In this document: positions 36,468 through 44,485 of the stretch, piece by piece | How positions within the stretch are numbered: position 1 is the stretch's first letter | Layout: each line of letters opens with the position of its first letter | Assembly (NCBI RefSeq): GCF_018881715.1 | Contig: NZ_JACVPW010000002.1 | Location: 124,001 to 188,000, forward strand | Source of the DNA: Polynucleobacter parvulilacunae | GTDB lineage: Bacteria > Pseudomonadota > Gammaproteobacteria > Burkholderiales > Burkholderiaceae | Length of the DNA: 64,000 nucleotides | Direction: 5' to 3' | The notes under the pieces: generated by a model | The model's input: only the letters and a program-made list of their open reading frames with translations | Database searches by the model: none | What the model was told of the DNA's origin: nothing | Program-made: the position numbers and the translations under genes

Positions 36468-36728
36468 TTACTTTGTTCTATTTTCAGCAACAAATTTAGC
36501 CAAAGTAGCAACAGAATAAAAATGCTTACCTTCGGTTTTTGTTACATTTGTAAGTTCAAGCCCATACTTTTTCTGGAGCGCAACGCCCAGCTCAAGAGCA
36601 TCAATAGAATCCAAGCCAAGACCATCAGCAAAAAGAGATTCATCAGAGGTAATATCCTCTGGTTGATAGTCTTCTAAATTTAAGCTAATAATAATTAATT
36701 TCTTAATCTCTAATTCAAGATCGTTCAT
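36468..36728 (-). CDS. Acyl carrier protein (second ACP of cluster)
   Basis: 86 residues. The phosphopantetheine Ser is in ADGLGLDSIDALEL (about residue 39). A four-helix ACP pattern follows, with an IKKLIIISLNLE start. It would carry either the aryl starter or the growing chain (ApeE/ApeF role). It overlaps the acyltransferase gene upstream by 14 bases. Confidence 0.88.
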   Translation of the reverse strand: MNDLELEIKKLIIISLNLEDYQPEDITSDESLFADGLGLDSIDALELGVALQKKYGLELTNVTKTEGKHFYSVATLAKFVAENRTK

Positions 36729-37479
36729 ATTCTCTTAATTCTTGTAAAAAATATTCTTCCAGATACTCAGTTAACTCTTCAGATGCCAAAATCAGATCAT
36801 CTCTAGGCATAACTGTTGTAGCCACATCAATTTCCTCCAACACCGAGACTGTGAATAAAGGCTTCTTCAAAGGAACTCTATACCAGCTGTGCTCTTTTCT
36901 AAGCACTGGCTCAGAAGTAAAAATTAATACGGGCGTTATATTAAAACCCCCTTTAATTGCTATATAGGCTGCCCCTTGCTTAAATGCAAGCTGCCCCAAA
37001 ACCTTTGTTCTAGTACCCTCAGGGAATATTATCAAATTATCGCCAGTACTTATGGATTCTATAGATTTTCTAATGAGTTCGGGCCCCTCAACATTCCGCA
37101 TTAAACCCGCTATCTTGGCTAATCCATAGATACTTGGATTATTGAACAAACCAGATTTAATAATCCCATTAGGGTTTTCAATTAGCGCAATCAATATAAC
37201 TGCATCTATCAAACTGGGGTGATTTGCCAAAACGAGGCGCCCGCCAGATTTTAGGCGCTCTACATTTTTGGTTTGCAAATCCATAACACCTAGAAATTGC
37301 ATACCCCATAAAAAACTTTGAAATGATTTTTTAAGTAATTTTTTTCCATGCCTTCTGCGAGATTCGCTATCTTTTGTAAAAACCAAAAAAGGAACTAACG
37401 CACAGGTTAGAAATACACCGCCAATTCCAAATATGGCAAATGAAAGACCGGTTGCAAAAATACGCCAATAACGATTCAA
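36715..37479 (-). CDS. PlsC-type 1-acyl-glycerophosphate acyltransferase of polyene cluster
   Basis: About 254 residues. The start is TTG at 37479, six bases after an AGAGG ribosome site and overlapping the previous stop as TTGA; an in-frame ATG at 37530 lies 52 bases inside the upstream gene. It has an N-terminal membrane helix (IFATGLSFAIFGIGGVFLTCALVPF), the catalytic NHPSLID (about 97-103) and the substrate motif FPEGTRTK (about 165-172). It would attach the polyene chain to a glycerol backbone (ApeD role). Confidence 0.85.
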   Translation of the reverse strand: MNRYWRIFATGLSFAIFGIGGVFLTCALVPFLVFTKDSESRRRHGKKLLKKSFQSFLWGMQFLGVMDLQTKNVERLKSGGRLVLANHPSLIDAVILIALIENPNGIIKSGLFNNPSIYGLAKIAGLMRNVEGPELIRKSIESISTGDNLIIFPEGTRTKVLGQLAFKQGAAYIAIKGGFNITPVLIFTSEPVLRKEHSWYRVPLKKPLFTVSVLEEIDVATTVMPRDDLILASEELTEYLEEYFLQELREYERS

Positions 37480-38198
37480 ACTAAACCTCTTTTTAACTTC
37501 CAAGAAGTCCTGCCGACAATATGTTGGCATACGCTATCACCTGATAAAAGGAATCGAAAAGCTTCTAGGCTAACGGATAAATCTGCAGGCTCTCCACCCA
37601 ACCCTTCATTGCCCGAAAAGGAAAGTGAAATGTCTCCTTCTGGAACTACATCTAGAGCGTACGCAAATGATTCGTCCGTAAAGTCGCAATATTGTCTATA
37701 TGCATTAGGTACAGACTCTTCAGCAACGATTATGCGAACTGCCTGTTCGCCGCATGCAAATAGTCCCAGAGCCTCAATAATTGCCGAGAAAACTCCAGCC
37801 TCTGAAGAAATGGCTAGAACATTTGAGTTCATCTTTTTGTCTATCGTATATAGACTGGGGATTGCATTATGAACTGCCAGGCTAAATGACTGCGGGGATA
37901 AAGCACCAGTCTCCGTTAACTCTTTAAGTAATTCATAACACCTTTCAGACTCACCCATCTTGCTGCAAAAAATTATTGGGGAATTTTTTTCCGGCAAGCT
38001 ATAAGCAGTCTCCAAGGCCATGCTGCCAAGTCGCTTCAATCTCCTTCGATTCATTGGCTGCATTCCCTCTACCTTTGGCTTATCCTCACCAATTGGTGTA
38101 GAGGGGTTTTTAGCCCATAACAACCAGTCTTCTTCAGTTCTTAGTGATGGGCTCCATGCTGACCAAGCTTTAATCCCAAAGCGTGTTGACGAATTCAT
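37476..38198 (-). CDS. Ketosynthase-like chain-length factor (PF13723 type)
   Basis: 240 residues, about the N-terminal half of a ketosynthase, with no catalytic Cys or His. The SLAVHNAIPSLYTI motif (about 104-117) and ISSEAGVFSAIIEAL are typical of the family found at the head of aryl-polyene and flexirubin clusters. It would pair with a real ketosynthase to set chain length, as ApeC is reported to do. It lies 13 bases after the ketosynthase gene. Confidence 0.8.
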   Translation of the reverse strand: MNSSTRFGIKAWSAWSPSLRTEEDWLLWAKNPSTPIGEDKPKVEGMQPMNRRRLKRLGSMALETAYSLPEKNSPIIFCSKMGESERCYELLKELTETGALSPQSFSLAVHNAIPSLYTIDKKMNSNVLAISSEAGVFSAIIEALGLFACGEQAVRIIVAEESVPNAYRQYCDFTDESFAYALDVVPEGDISLSFSGNEGLGGEPADLSVSLEAFRFLLSGDSVCQHIVGRTSWKLKRGLV

Positions 38199-38210
38199 TA
38201 AGCCACTCTC

Positions 38211-39455
38211 TTATTGAGCAGACTTAAATACTAAAACTGCATTGCTACCACCAAAGGCGAATGAGTTTGATATTGCAGCCTTGAGATTTAATTTATTGTT
38301 ATCCCCAACCTTAATATGACGCACCCCTTCACAAGTTGGATCAATATTATTTAAATTAGCCGTGGGAGGAACAACTCCATTCTTAATGGAGAGAACTGTA
38401 ATAACAGCCTCAATAGCCCCTGATGCCCCCATAAGATGTCCATGCGTCGATTTGGTGGAGCTAACAGCCAAATCCTTGGCTTGATTGCCGAAAACCTTTC
38501 TAAGCGCCTCTATCTCACTGGGATCACCTTCGACGGTTGCTGTTCCATGTGCATTTATATAGCCAATATCCTCAGGAGCAACACTTGAATCATCAAGGGC
38601 CAGGGATATAGCTGCGACCTGCCCATTTGAGTCAGGCTTAACTAGATTAGTGTGGTCACAATTTGAGCCATATCCAGCTAACTCCGCAATGATTGTGGCA
38701 TTTCTAGCAACCGCGTGCTCCCAGTCCTCCAGTATTAGCGCTGCAGCACCTTCGCCCAACACAAGGCCGGAACGACTTATATCAAACGGTCGACAAGCAT
38801 TGGGGGACGTCTTCTCATCGCCAGGCGATAGCACTCGCATTCCATCCCACGCTCGAATCACCCCATATATAAGAGGTGTATCAGATCCGCCGGCAACCAT
38901 TACGTTGGCCTCACCATCACGAATCCTTCTATAAGCCTCACCAATAGCCGCAGATGCTGATGAACAAGCCACCGTATAACTCAACGATGAATTCCCAAGC
39001 CCTAACTGAATTGCAATATGGGAGGAGCATGCATTATTCATCCCCATGACCACAGCTAGGGGCGGCAAACGCTCTCTGCCGTTTTGCCACATCTCCTTTA
39101 AACCTTGTTCATAAATCCGAGTTCCGCCTAAGGCCGTTCCCCAAGAAACCCCAACATCAGGTTTATGTGATTTATCGCTGGTATCGAAACCCGCATTAGT
39201 CCATGCATCAAAAGCTGCAACTAAGCCCATCTGTGAGAACCTATCCATAGAGATAGTTCTTGGTTTTCCTAAAATCGCATCGCCATCAAAACCTGAGCAA
39301 TGAACGGCAGGAATAGAAATCGGCACCGGAATATCGTTTGTTGCGTAATGTCGAATAGACGACTCTCCACGAATTGTGCGATTAAAAAAGCTATCAATGG
39401 AATCGCCAAGTGGATCAACTAATCCAACGCCGGTAATAGCAACCCGTCTCTCCAT
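38211..39455 (-). CDS. Beta-ketoacyl-ACP synthase II-type (FabF-like)
   Basis: A 414-residue ketosynthase with Cys in TVACSSASAAIGEA (about 160), His in NAHGTATVEGD (about 306) and His in STHGHLMGASGA (about 341), a complete Cys-His-His set. The length matches FabF. It lies directly before the chain-length factor gene, so the two may form the elongating heterodimer, while the ketosynthase at 28032-29192 may do the first condensation. The division of work is inference. Confidence 0.88.
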   Translation of the reverse strand: MERRVAITGVGLVDPLGDSIDSFFNRTIRGESSIRHYATNDIPVPISIPAVHCSGFDGDAILGKPRTISMDRFSQMGLVAAFDAWTNAGFDTSDKSHKPDVGVSWGTALGGTRIYEQGLKEMWQNGRERLPPLAVVMGMNNACSSHIAIQLGLGNSSLSYTVACSSASAAIGEAYRRIRDGEANVMVAGGSDTPLIYGVIRAWDGMRVLSPGDEKTSPNACRPFDISRSGLVLGEGAAALILEDWEHAVARNATIIAELAGYGSNCDHTNLVKPDSNGQVAAISLALDDSSVAPEDIGYINAHGTATVEGDPSEIEALRKVFGNQAKDLAVSSTKSTHGHLMGASGAIEAVITVLSIKNGVVPPTANLNNIDPTCEGVRHIKVGDNNKLNLKAAISNSFAFGGSNAVLVFKSAQ

Positions 39456-39473
39456 CTTGAAGATCTCTGTTAT

Positions 39474-39713
39474 TTAAGGTTTTGGAATAAATGGCTCAAC
39501 AACTGCAAGCAATTCTCTAATCGTTGTTGGCTTTTCTGTGAGATCCGGTATCTTGACCTTGTACTTATCCTCAAAATCAAAAAGTAATTCGATTTGCATT
39601 AATGAGTCAATGCCAAGATCCTCTAATGACGAATCTAGCGTTACTTTATTTTTATCAATACCAAGACGCTCTTGAAGAAGGTCTTGCATCGTTTCTAGCG
39701 CTTTTTTACTCAT
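39474..39713 (-). CDS. Acyl carrier protein (first gene of polyene operon)
   Basis: 79 residues from ATG 39713, directly after AGGAAAAA; an in-frame ATG at 39725 lies upstream of that ribosome site. The phosphopantetheine Ser is in LEDLGIDSLMQIEL (about residue 37). It is the first gene of the operon; the 110-base divergent region upstream carries TATAAA-like stretches but no clear operator. Confidence 0.87.
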   Translation of the reverse strand: MSKKALETMQDLLQERLGIDKNKVTLDSSLEDLGIDSLMQIELLFDFEDKYKVKIPDLTEKPTTIRELLAVVEPFIPKP

Positions 39714-39823
39714 TTTTTCCTGCATACATTATTTTCTTCATTATAAATCTTAGTGATATATTGATATAAATACCCTTGAAATCAAGGTTTAACCCTAACT
39801 TACCGCATCAAAGAGGAAATTAA

Positions 39824-40270
39824 ATGAAATTGCGCGCCTTGATTCTTGTGTTTACAGCCATATTTATGACGGGCTGTGTCAATAGACAATCGGTAACGGT
39901 TGCCCCAACAACTGATATGTCAGCACTAAAAACAATCTATGTTTTACACCAACCAAAAGACAAGGAGCGAATTGATACGTTAATTGCTGACAACTTACGT
40001 CTGCGCGGAGTAAAAGCTAGCAATGGTGATGGACCAGCCCCAAGTAATGTAGATGCAGTTATAACTTATGTTGATAAGTGGATGTGGGATATCACCATGT
40101 ATTTATTGCAACTCACTGTAACAGTGCGGGATCCCAAGACAGAATTTCCAATGGCAACAGCAAGCTCATATCACAGCTCACTTACACGACTCCCTCCAGT
40201 AGATATGGTTGCTGAAACCATCAACAATATTTACAACGGAAAAGTTACTGAGTCCGCACCACTCAAATGA
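39824..40270 (+). CDS. Predicted lipoprotein (unknown family)
   Basis: 148 residues with a lipobox (ALILVFTAIFMTGCVNR, Cys about 18), then a domain with MSALKTIYVLHQPKDKERIDTLI and VDAVITYVDKWMWDITMYLLQLTVTV. The pattern of a short alpha/beta domain ending in a conserved DKWMWD resembles small outer-membrane lipoproteins of unknown role. It is divergent from the polyene operon and overlaps the next lipoprotein gene by ATGA. Confidence 0.7.
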   Translation: MKLRALILVFTAIFMTGCVNRQSVTVAPTTDMSALKTIYVLHQPKDKERIDTLIADNLRLRGVKASNGDGPAPSNVDAVITYVDKWMWDITMYLLQLTVTVRDPKTEFPMATASSYHSSLTRLPPVDMVAETINNIYNGKVTESAPLK

Positions 40271-40815
40271 AAAATATTAGATTCTTACGTATTGCATTTC
40301 TCATTGCGATAGTCTCAGTAATTCTTGGATTAGCTGGTTGCGCCTCTCCAGCTAACCGGGAGACAATGTCACTACCATCCTTTAACACTACTAAGAAATT
40401 TAATAAAACAGTAAGCGTATTGGTATCGGGCGGCTCTGATACCGGGGCAATGGAAAGTACAAATATTTCTGACGAAGAATTTAAGGCATCGATAGAGGAT
40501 GCAATTAATAAAAGCAAAATTTTCAGCGAGATAACGAAAGATTCAAATTCAGACCTAGATTTACAGGTCAGCATTGCCTCTCTTTCGAAACCATCCTTTG
40601 GATTTACATTTGAAGTTTCGATGGAGGCGGGCTGGATCCTTTCCAGAAGATCGGATAAAAGCGTTCTCATGAAGAAATCAGTTAAATCAACCGGTAAAGC
40701 CACCACCAGCGATGCGCTAATTGCAGTTAATAGGATTCAAATGGCTGTTGAAAGAGCTGCTCAAAACAATATCTCTCAAGGGTTAAATGCGATTGCCGAA
40801 CTAAATATTAAATAG
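40267..40815 (+). CDS. Predicted lipoprotein (unknown family)
   Basis: 182 residues with a lipobox (IVSVILGLAGCASP, Cys about 25). The body has an alternating alpha/beta pattern (ISDEEFKASIEDAINKSKIFSEI, then LDLQVSIASLSKPSFGFTFEVSMEAGW) seen in lipoproteins that resemble curli-type CsgG or YajG domains; I cannot name the family. Co-translated with the previous lipoprotein (ATGA overlap). Both may be linked to the polyene outer-membrane system because of their position, but this is inference. Confidence 0.65.
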   Translation: MKNIRFLRIAFLIAIVSVILGLAGCASPANRETMSLPSFNTTKKFNKTVSVLVSGGSDTGAMESTNISDEEFKASIEDAINKSKIFSEITKDSNSDLDLQVSIASLSKPSFGFTFEVSMEAGWILSRRSDKSVLMKKSVKSTGKATTSDALIAVNRIQMAVERAAQNNISQGLNAIAELNIK

Positions 40816-40827
40816 CTAACTCAATAA

Positions 40828-41043
40828 TTATTTGGATATCTTTAATACACTTTGACCAATAGTATCTGTACCCGCTTTAAATCCCAAATCCAAGCACTTA
40901 ACCTTTGCTTGCTCCATAGATATAGAGGGCGAAGTAACAGAAGTCGCATTAATACCTGTAACGGATGTAGATGATTGGTCAACTACAGCATTTTTGTCAA
41001 TACAAACGAAGATTAACTCAACTCTTGGAAATTTTCCAAGAAC
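40828..41043 (-). pseudogene. Remnant of a small gene without a start codon
   Basis: The minus strand has a 71-codon open stretch ending at TAA 40828-40830. Its peptide looks protein-like: VELIFVCIDKNAVVDQSS at the start and CLDLGFKAGTDTIGQSVLKI at the end, a pattern seen at the end of small secreted or lipoprotein families of this group. No ATG, GTG or TTG opens the frame near its 5' end, so it is probably the 3' part of a broken gene. Otherwise the interval 40816-41118 holds nothing I can recognise. Confidence 0.45.
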
Positions 41044-41118
41044 TTATCTTTATCTGTGTTGATAAAAACACTGTAATTAATCAGCCGTCAAAATCGGCTT
41101 CAATTAATAAAGCGCCCA

Positions 41119-42984
41119 TCACCTAGATATTTTGCATTTAGATATAAGTGAATTAACTTTAGCAGTGTCGTCATTAAAGCACTTTAAGAGAATTTTATGC
41201 ACCACCTCAAATATTTCTGGGGGCAATTTATTTAATTCTAAATTTTCCGCTATTAAGACGCGAACGCTTGGATTTTTGATGCCGTCTTCTCTGCTTTTAC
41301 CGTTATCAATCTTTGATCCAAGTAACCTAGGTAGGTTTATATTTTGATCGTCAAATGAAACTTCTGCGATAACAAGGGCAGCTTTAATTTGTTCAATAAT
41401 TTTATTAGAACTGCCATTGAAAAGCGCCCACTCCAGATCGCAGCAAAAAAGGTGACCATTAAATCTATCGATTGCTTGATTGACAGACAAATTACATCCA
41501 AAACTTCTTTCCGTAATAGCCCATCCTAAGTTGCCAAAAGATTCGATATGGGCAAGATCAGCTCCATTAAGCTTCAGGTCATTGTCATGGATGCATCTCA
41601 CTAACGGCCTTTTGCCAGATGATTTATTTGCAGAGTCCCCATCCATAATCCAAAAGTAATTAAATGGGCTGTCATTTAGGTTTTTGTATGAGTTTAGTAA
41701 TTTTAACCATGGTGCATAGTTGGTATTTCCACCTGTTGGCTGGAATACCAGACCAGTTAACTCTGGCAAACTCGGAGATATGTTTTTTATTTTTCGAAAG
41801 ATGGTATTTAAAAGCGCTCTATCACCTTCGCCCTCAACTAACACAATCGTTCTTGCAAAGAAAATTTCAGAAGTTGCCACAGTCATTAAAGTGTTATTAA
41901 TTGACGCTCTTGTAGGGTCTGTGGTGGTTGGCGGGTAATGCTTTTGGTTTCTTACTAAAACGATTTCTTCGTACCTTGATTCATCTAGAATAATTGGTGA
42001 ATGGGTTGTAAGAATTGTTGAGAACCCTTTCTGGGCCATGGAAAATCTCAGGTATTGCATGAATTGACGTTGCGCGGATGGATGTAAAAATGCTTCAGGC
42101 TCTTCAATGATGACTATGACTTGTTTTGAGTCGTTTAGTTTTGGTAGGGACTCAATCGTCAAGTTAATATCGATTAAACTTTGTAAGCCATTACCAACCT
42201 CCCATGGAAGAACCTTCAGGCTGTCATGGGCCCCCGTTGACAGGTGAATTGCGATTGATCTCTCAATCAACTCAAATATATCTTTTGGAAATAACTCAAC
42301 CCGAACTTCACTTGCTCGAAGCATCGCAGCTAAAGGGCTGCTGTTCGATTTTGATAATTCTTTGCTATGAAGTTTTACGATCGCCTTAATCGCGTCGATA
42401 GCAGCCTTCGTTTTCCTATACTCAATTGGGGATCCAGCCTGCTTATTGTGAAGTATTTTTTCCTTAAGGGACTCGTTTACATCACGTGTAATTTTTTTTG
42501 CAAAATCTGACGATTTGCCATCCCTAATAGGTGGAATGAAGAATATTTTTATTTCTCTTTTGATGACTTTAAATAATTCAAGCGCCTTTTTATCATGAAC
42601 CTCATTTCTTCTTGGATCTCCAAGATTGAGCCTACATTTGCCAGTGGAGTCAATTCCAAATCGTAATTTTGTTGTTTCCCCTTTTTTAAGATTAAAACCT
42701 CTAGCCGTCCTACCATCCAAAAACTTAACTCCAATCGTGAATCTTCGCGCTTTGTGTTTTGCTTCATTTGCAGGGTACCAAAATTCAATTTCTTGATCAT
42801 TCAAATCTAGTGGCCGACCAATCCAAAAATTTTCTTCTATCGACATAAATCTAGTTAACATCTTTAATAATGAGCTTTTGCCTTCATTATTTTCCCCGAC
42901 TAGCACTGTTAAATTTTTTATGTCTAATTTCGTAGATGTATAGCTACGTAAATTTTCAACGGCTATGTATTCAATATTTATCAT
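41119..42984 (-). CDS. OLD-family ATPase with TOPRIM nuclease domain
   Basis: 621 residues. An N-terminal SMC/ABC-type ATPase carries Walker A VGENNEGKSSLLK (about 30-42) and Walker B VIIEEPEAFLHPS (about 300-312), with an inserted middle part. A TOPRIM domain follows, with the metal Glu in IVLVEGEGDRALL (about 395-407) and Asp residues in FWIMDGDSAN (about 458-467). This is the plan of OLD nucleases and of Gabija GajA. No UvrD-like partner is adjacent, so it would be a solitary (class 1) OLD protein, a group with known or suspected anti-phage roles. The surrounding AT-rich, gene-poor DNA fits an accessory defence gene. The 278 bases to its right hold only a 26-codon frame. Confidence 0.85.
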   Translation of the reverse strand: MINIEYIAVENLRSYTSTKLDIKNLTVLVGENNEGKSSLLKMLTRFMSIEENFWIGRPLDLNDQEIEFWYPANEAKHKARRFTIGVKFLDGRTARGFNLKKGETTKLRFGIDSTGKCRLNLGDPRRNEVHDKKALELFKVIKREIKIFFIPPIRDGKSSDFAKKITRDVNESLKEKILHNKQAGSPIEYRKTKAAIDAIKAIVKLHSKELSKSNSSPLAAMLRASEVRVELFPKDIFELIERSIAIHLSTGAHDSLKVLPWEVGNGLQSLIDINLTIESLPKLNDSKQVIVIIEEPEAFLHPSAQRQFMQYLRFSMAQKGFSTILTTHSPIILDESRYEEIVLVRNQKHYPPTTTDPTRASINNTLMTVATSEIFFARTIVLVEGEGDRALLNTIFRKIKNISPSLPELTGLVFQPTGGNTNYAPWLKLLNSYKNLNDSPFNYFWIMDGDSANKSSGKRPLVRCIHDNDLKLNGADLAHIESFGNLGWAITERSFGCNLSVNQAIDRFNGHLFCCDLEWALFNGSSNKIIEQIKAALVIAEVSFDDQNINLPRLLGSKIDNGKSREDGIKNPSVRVLIAENLELNKLPPEIFEVVHKILLKCFNDDTAKVNSLISKCKISR

Positions 42985-43263
42985 TTAGGGGCAATTTAGC
43001 TCGTATGTTTAATGAAACTGATGATCATGCATTATCGGATGTTGATTCCAGATAATATTGAAGGTAATATTTTGGATGCTGCTTGCAGCCCAAAGGGCAG
43101 CCTGCTTAGGTGAAAGCTGTAACCTTGCAGACTTGAATGACCCCATAAGATCCTAAGCGAGAAATCTATACCTTCTCTTCATAAGCAATCTTAGCATCAG
43201 CTGTCCAGTTAATTTTGGCTTCTGCTGTGTTTTTGTTTGGTAAAGGGTTCTGACGGGGTGAGC

Positions 43264-43629
43264 CTATTTGCTCCACTCAACATCGCGATTTGTAAGGATC
43301 GTTTCCAGTGTTGCAGGTTCTGGAGCAATATTTGTATTGCGTCGAACCGTCTCAAGAGCAATCTCAAAGTGCAGATACCGTAGATAGTTATAGAGATCCC
43401 CCTCTGAAAAGGTAACTTCTTTTCGATTCCCCCCATTCTTATGGAACATAAGATGGGCAACTATCGCTAATGGCGCAGTCAAATAGCTGTGATCCCCCTC
43501 TTGTAGGATCATCTCCAAATCCCTCTCAAGTAAATCCAACCATTCATCGGGGAGATTGCATGGCAAAGCTGACTCTGCTCCTTGCTTTAAGACTTCTTTA
43601 CTTAGCCTCTCCATATTGCTTTTTTCCAC
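43264..43629 (-). CDS. Uncharacterised 121-residue protein
   Basis: The start is GTG 43629, seven bases after AGGAG; an ATG 15 bases further in is possible. The protein is acidic and helical (LPDEWLDLLERDLEMILQEGDHSYLTAPLAIVAHLMFHKNGG), with no signal peptide or membrane helix, and a C-terminal helix FEIALETVRRN. Not recognised. It is divergent from the small XRE regulator at 43774, across an intergenic inverted repeat, which suggests shared control. Confidence 0.6.
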   Translation of the reverse strand: MEKSNMERLSKEVLKQGAESALPCNLPDEWLDLLERDLEMILQEGDHSYLTAPLAIVAHLMFHKNGGNRKEVTFSEGDLYNYLRYLHFEIALETVRRNTNIAPEPATLETILTNRDVEWSK

Positions 43630-43691
43630 GACCCATCTCCTGACTCAGATCTACAGGGCTCCTATTGAGGGATTCAAAAGTCGCACCTGAT

Positions 43692-43727
43692 TGACAATAA
43701 ATTTACCTTAAATTGGTTAAATTGTCA
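43692..43727. promoter_or_regulatory. Inverted repeat and -35 element upstream of XRE gene
   Basis: TGACAAT (43692-43698) and its exact inverse ATTGTCA (43721-43727) frame an AT-rich 22-base spacer; the left arm is part of a TTGACA -35 hexamer. It lies between two divergent genes and is a likely autoregulatory operator. Confidence 0.5.
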
Positions 43728-43773
43728 CTCATAGAGCGTGGCCTGATAGTGTCCATACCCATAGCATCGGCTT

Positions 43774-44010
43774 ATGGCTAAACAAACTAATGTCAGCAAA
43801 AAAGACCCTCTACTCTTATTCGGCTCAAACATTGCAAGATTGCGAAAAGAAATAGGCCTTTCTCAAGAGCAGCTCGCTCTTGAAAGCGGTCTCGCCAGAA
43901 GTTATATGGGTGGCGTTGAAAGAGGGCAACGAAATATCGCACTCATCAATATTTGTAAGCTGGCAGATGCGCTAAATATTGAACCATCGGAGCTTCTAAA
44001 ATTTAGCTAG
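43774..44010 (+). CDS. Small XRE-family transcriptional regulator
   Basis: A 78-residue single Cro/CI-type helix-turn-helix protein: LFGSNIARLRKEIGLSQEQLALESGLARSYMGGVERGQRN covers the five helices, and NICKLADALNIEPSELLKF completes the fold. It has no ligand domain. Proteins of this size often control restriction-modification systems (C proteins) or mobile elements. The divergent 121-residue gene is the nearest candidate target. Confidence 0.82.
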   Translation: MAKQTNVSKKDPLLLFGSNIARLRKEIGLSQEQLALESGLARSYMGGVERGQRNIALINICKLADALNIEPSELLKFS

Positions 44011-44063
44011 CCGACTTTTATTAGCCATTACATTACTGTACACACTAAAACCGCCCCTAAAGG

Positions 44064-44167
44064 CATGGACATTTAGTTACAAAACCCATGAAAATCTCAC
44101 TTTTTCATGGACATTGCAAAAACCAGTAAATTCCCAGTATCTATAAAGTCATTAAGATATGTCCATG
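44064..44167. repeat. Cluster of CATGGACAT repeats with hairpin
   Basis: The 9-mer CATGGACAT occurs at 44064-44072 and 44106-44114, and inverted at 44159-44167. Between the first two lies a hairpin CCATGAAAA-7-TTTTCATGG (44086-44110). A fourth copy is at 19071-19079, just left of the recombinase cassette. The interval 44011-44249 holds no supported gene apart from a 16-codon frame at 44203-44253. Confidence 0.5.
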
Positions 44168-44249
44168 CTCCATCAGTACGCACTTAGTTGACGGAGTACG
44201 GGATGGAATTCGCCATCGCTAGATCATACCGAGAAAGTGCATTGTTGAC

Positions 44250-44471
44250 ATGAGTAAACCAAAAATGGCTGACCCAGATGACGGCCTCTTTAAGCCAGGG
44301 GCCAAGTTGCGACACGTCAAGACGGGTGGCTTTTATAAAGTCGTCCTATTAGCCAATGTGGAAGCAACTTTAGAGCCTGCCTATGTTTATGAATCTATGC
44401 AGTCTCATGATTTTTGGGTAAGACCTAAAACAGAAATGGAAGATGGGCGCTTTGAGCTCATCTCCGAATAG
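44250..44471 (+). CDS. DUF1653-like small protein
   Basis: A 73-residue beta-rich protein: FKPGAKLRHVKTGGFYKVVLLANVEATLEPAYVYESMQS followed by FWVRPKTEMEDGRFELI. This matches the compact fold of DUF1653 proteins, in which a Tyr-Lys-Val core and WVRP motif are typical. Function unknown. Its ATG overlaps the stop of a 16-codon frame (ATG 44203) that has a GGAG-like site, so it may be translated by coupling. It lies 14 bases before slyX. Confidence 0.65.
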   Translation: MSKPKMADPDDGLFKPGAKLRHVKTGGFYKVVLLANVEATLEPAYVYESMQSHDFWVRPKTEMEDGRFELISE

Positions 44472-44485
44472 GAAAGTTTTTGAAA

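Larger units (their letters stand above)
26861..39713 (-). other. Aryl-polyene-type biosynthetic gene cluster (15 genes)
   Basis: All 15 genes run on the minus strand with overlaps or gaps of at most a few dozen bases. The order is: ACP, ketosynthase, chain-length-factor-like protein, PlsC acyltransferase, ACP, COG4648 membrane protein, AMP-ligase/dehydratase fusion, GT2, LpxL-type acyltransferase, LolA-like, MMPL exporter, DUF3261 lipoprotein, ketosynthase, dehydratase, ketoreductase. This is the gene set and order known for aryl-polyene clusters (E. coli ApeA-R, flexirubin-related). The product would be an aryl-headed polyene carried to the outer membrane, protecting against oxidative stress. 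Ammonia lyase, methyltransferase and ApeK-type thioesterase genes are absent. Confidence 0.88.

Noticed and set aside
43080..43170. Short plus-strand frame of about 26 codons between the OLD and unknown genes, and possible RNA-like pairings
   Set aside because: Too short, no ribosome site, and no convincing folded RNA structure. No tRNA-like fold was found in any intergenic region.
43209..43460. Overlapping minus-strand frame at the unknown 121-residue gene
   Set aside because: Lies in another frame of the gene at 43264-43629, with no ribosome site and an unlikely composition.
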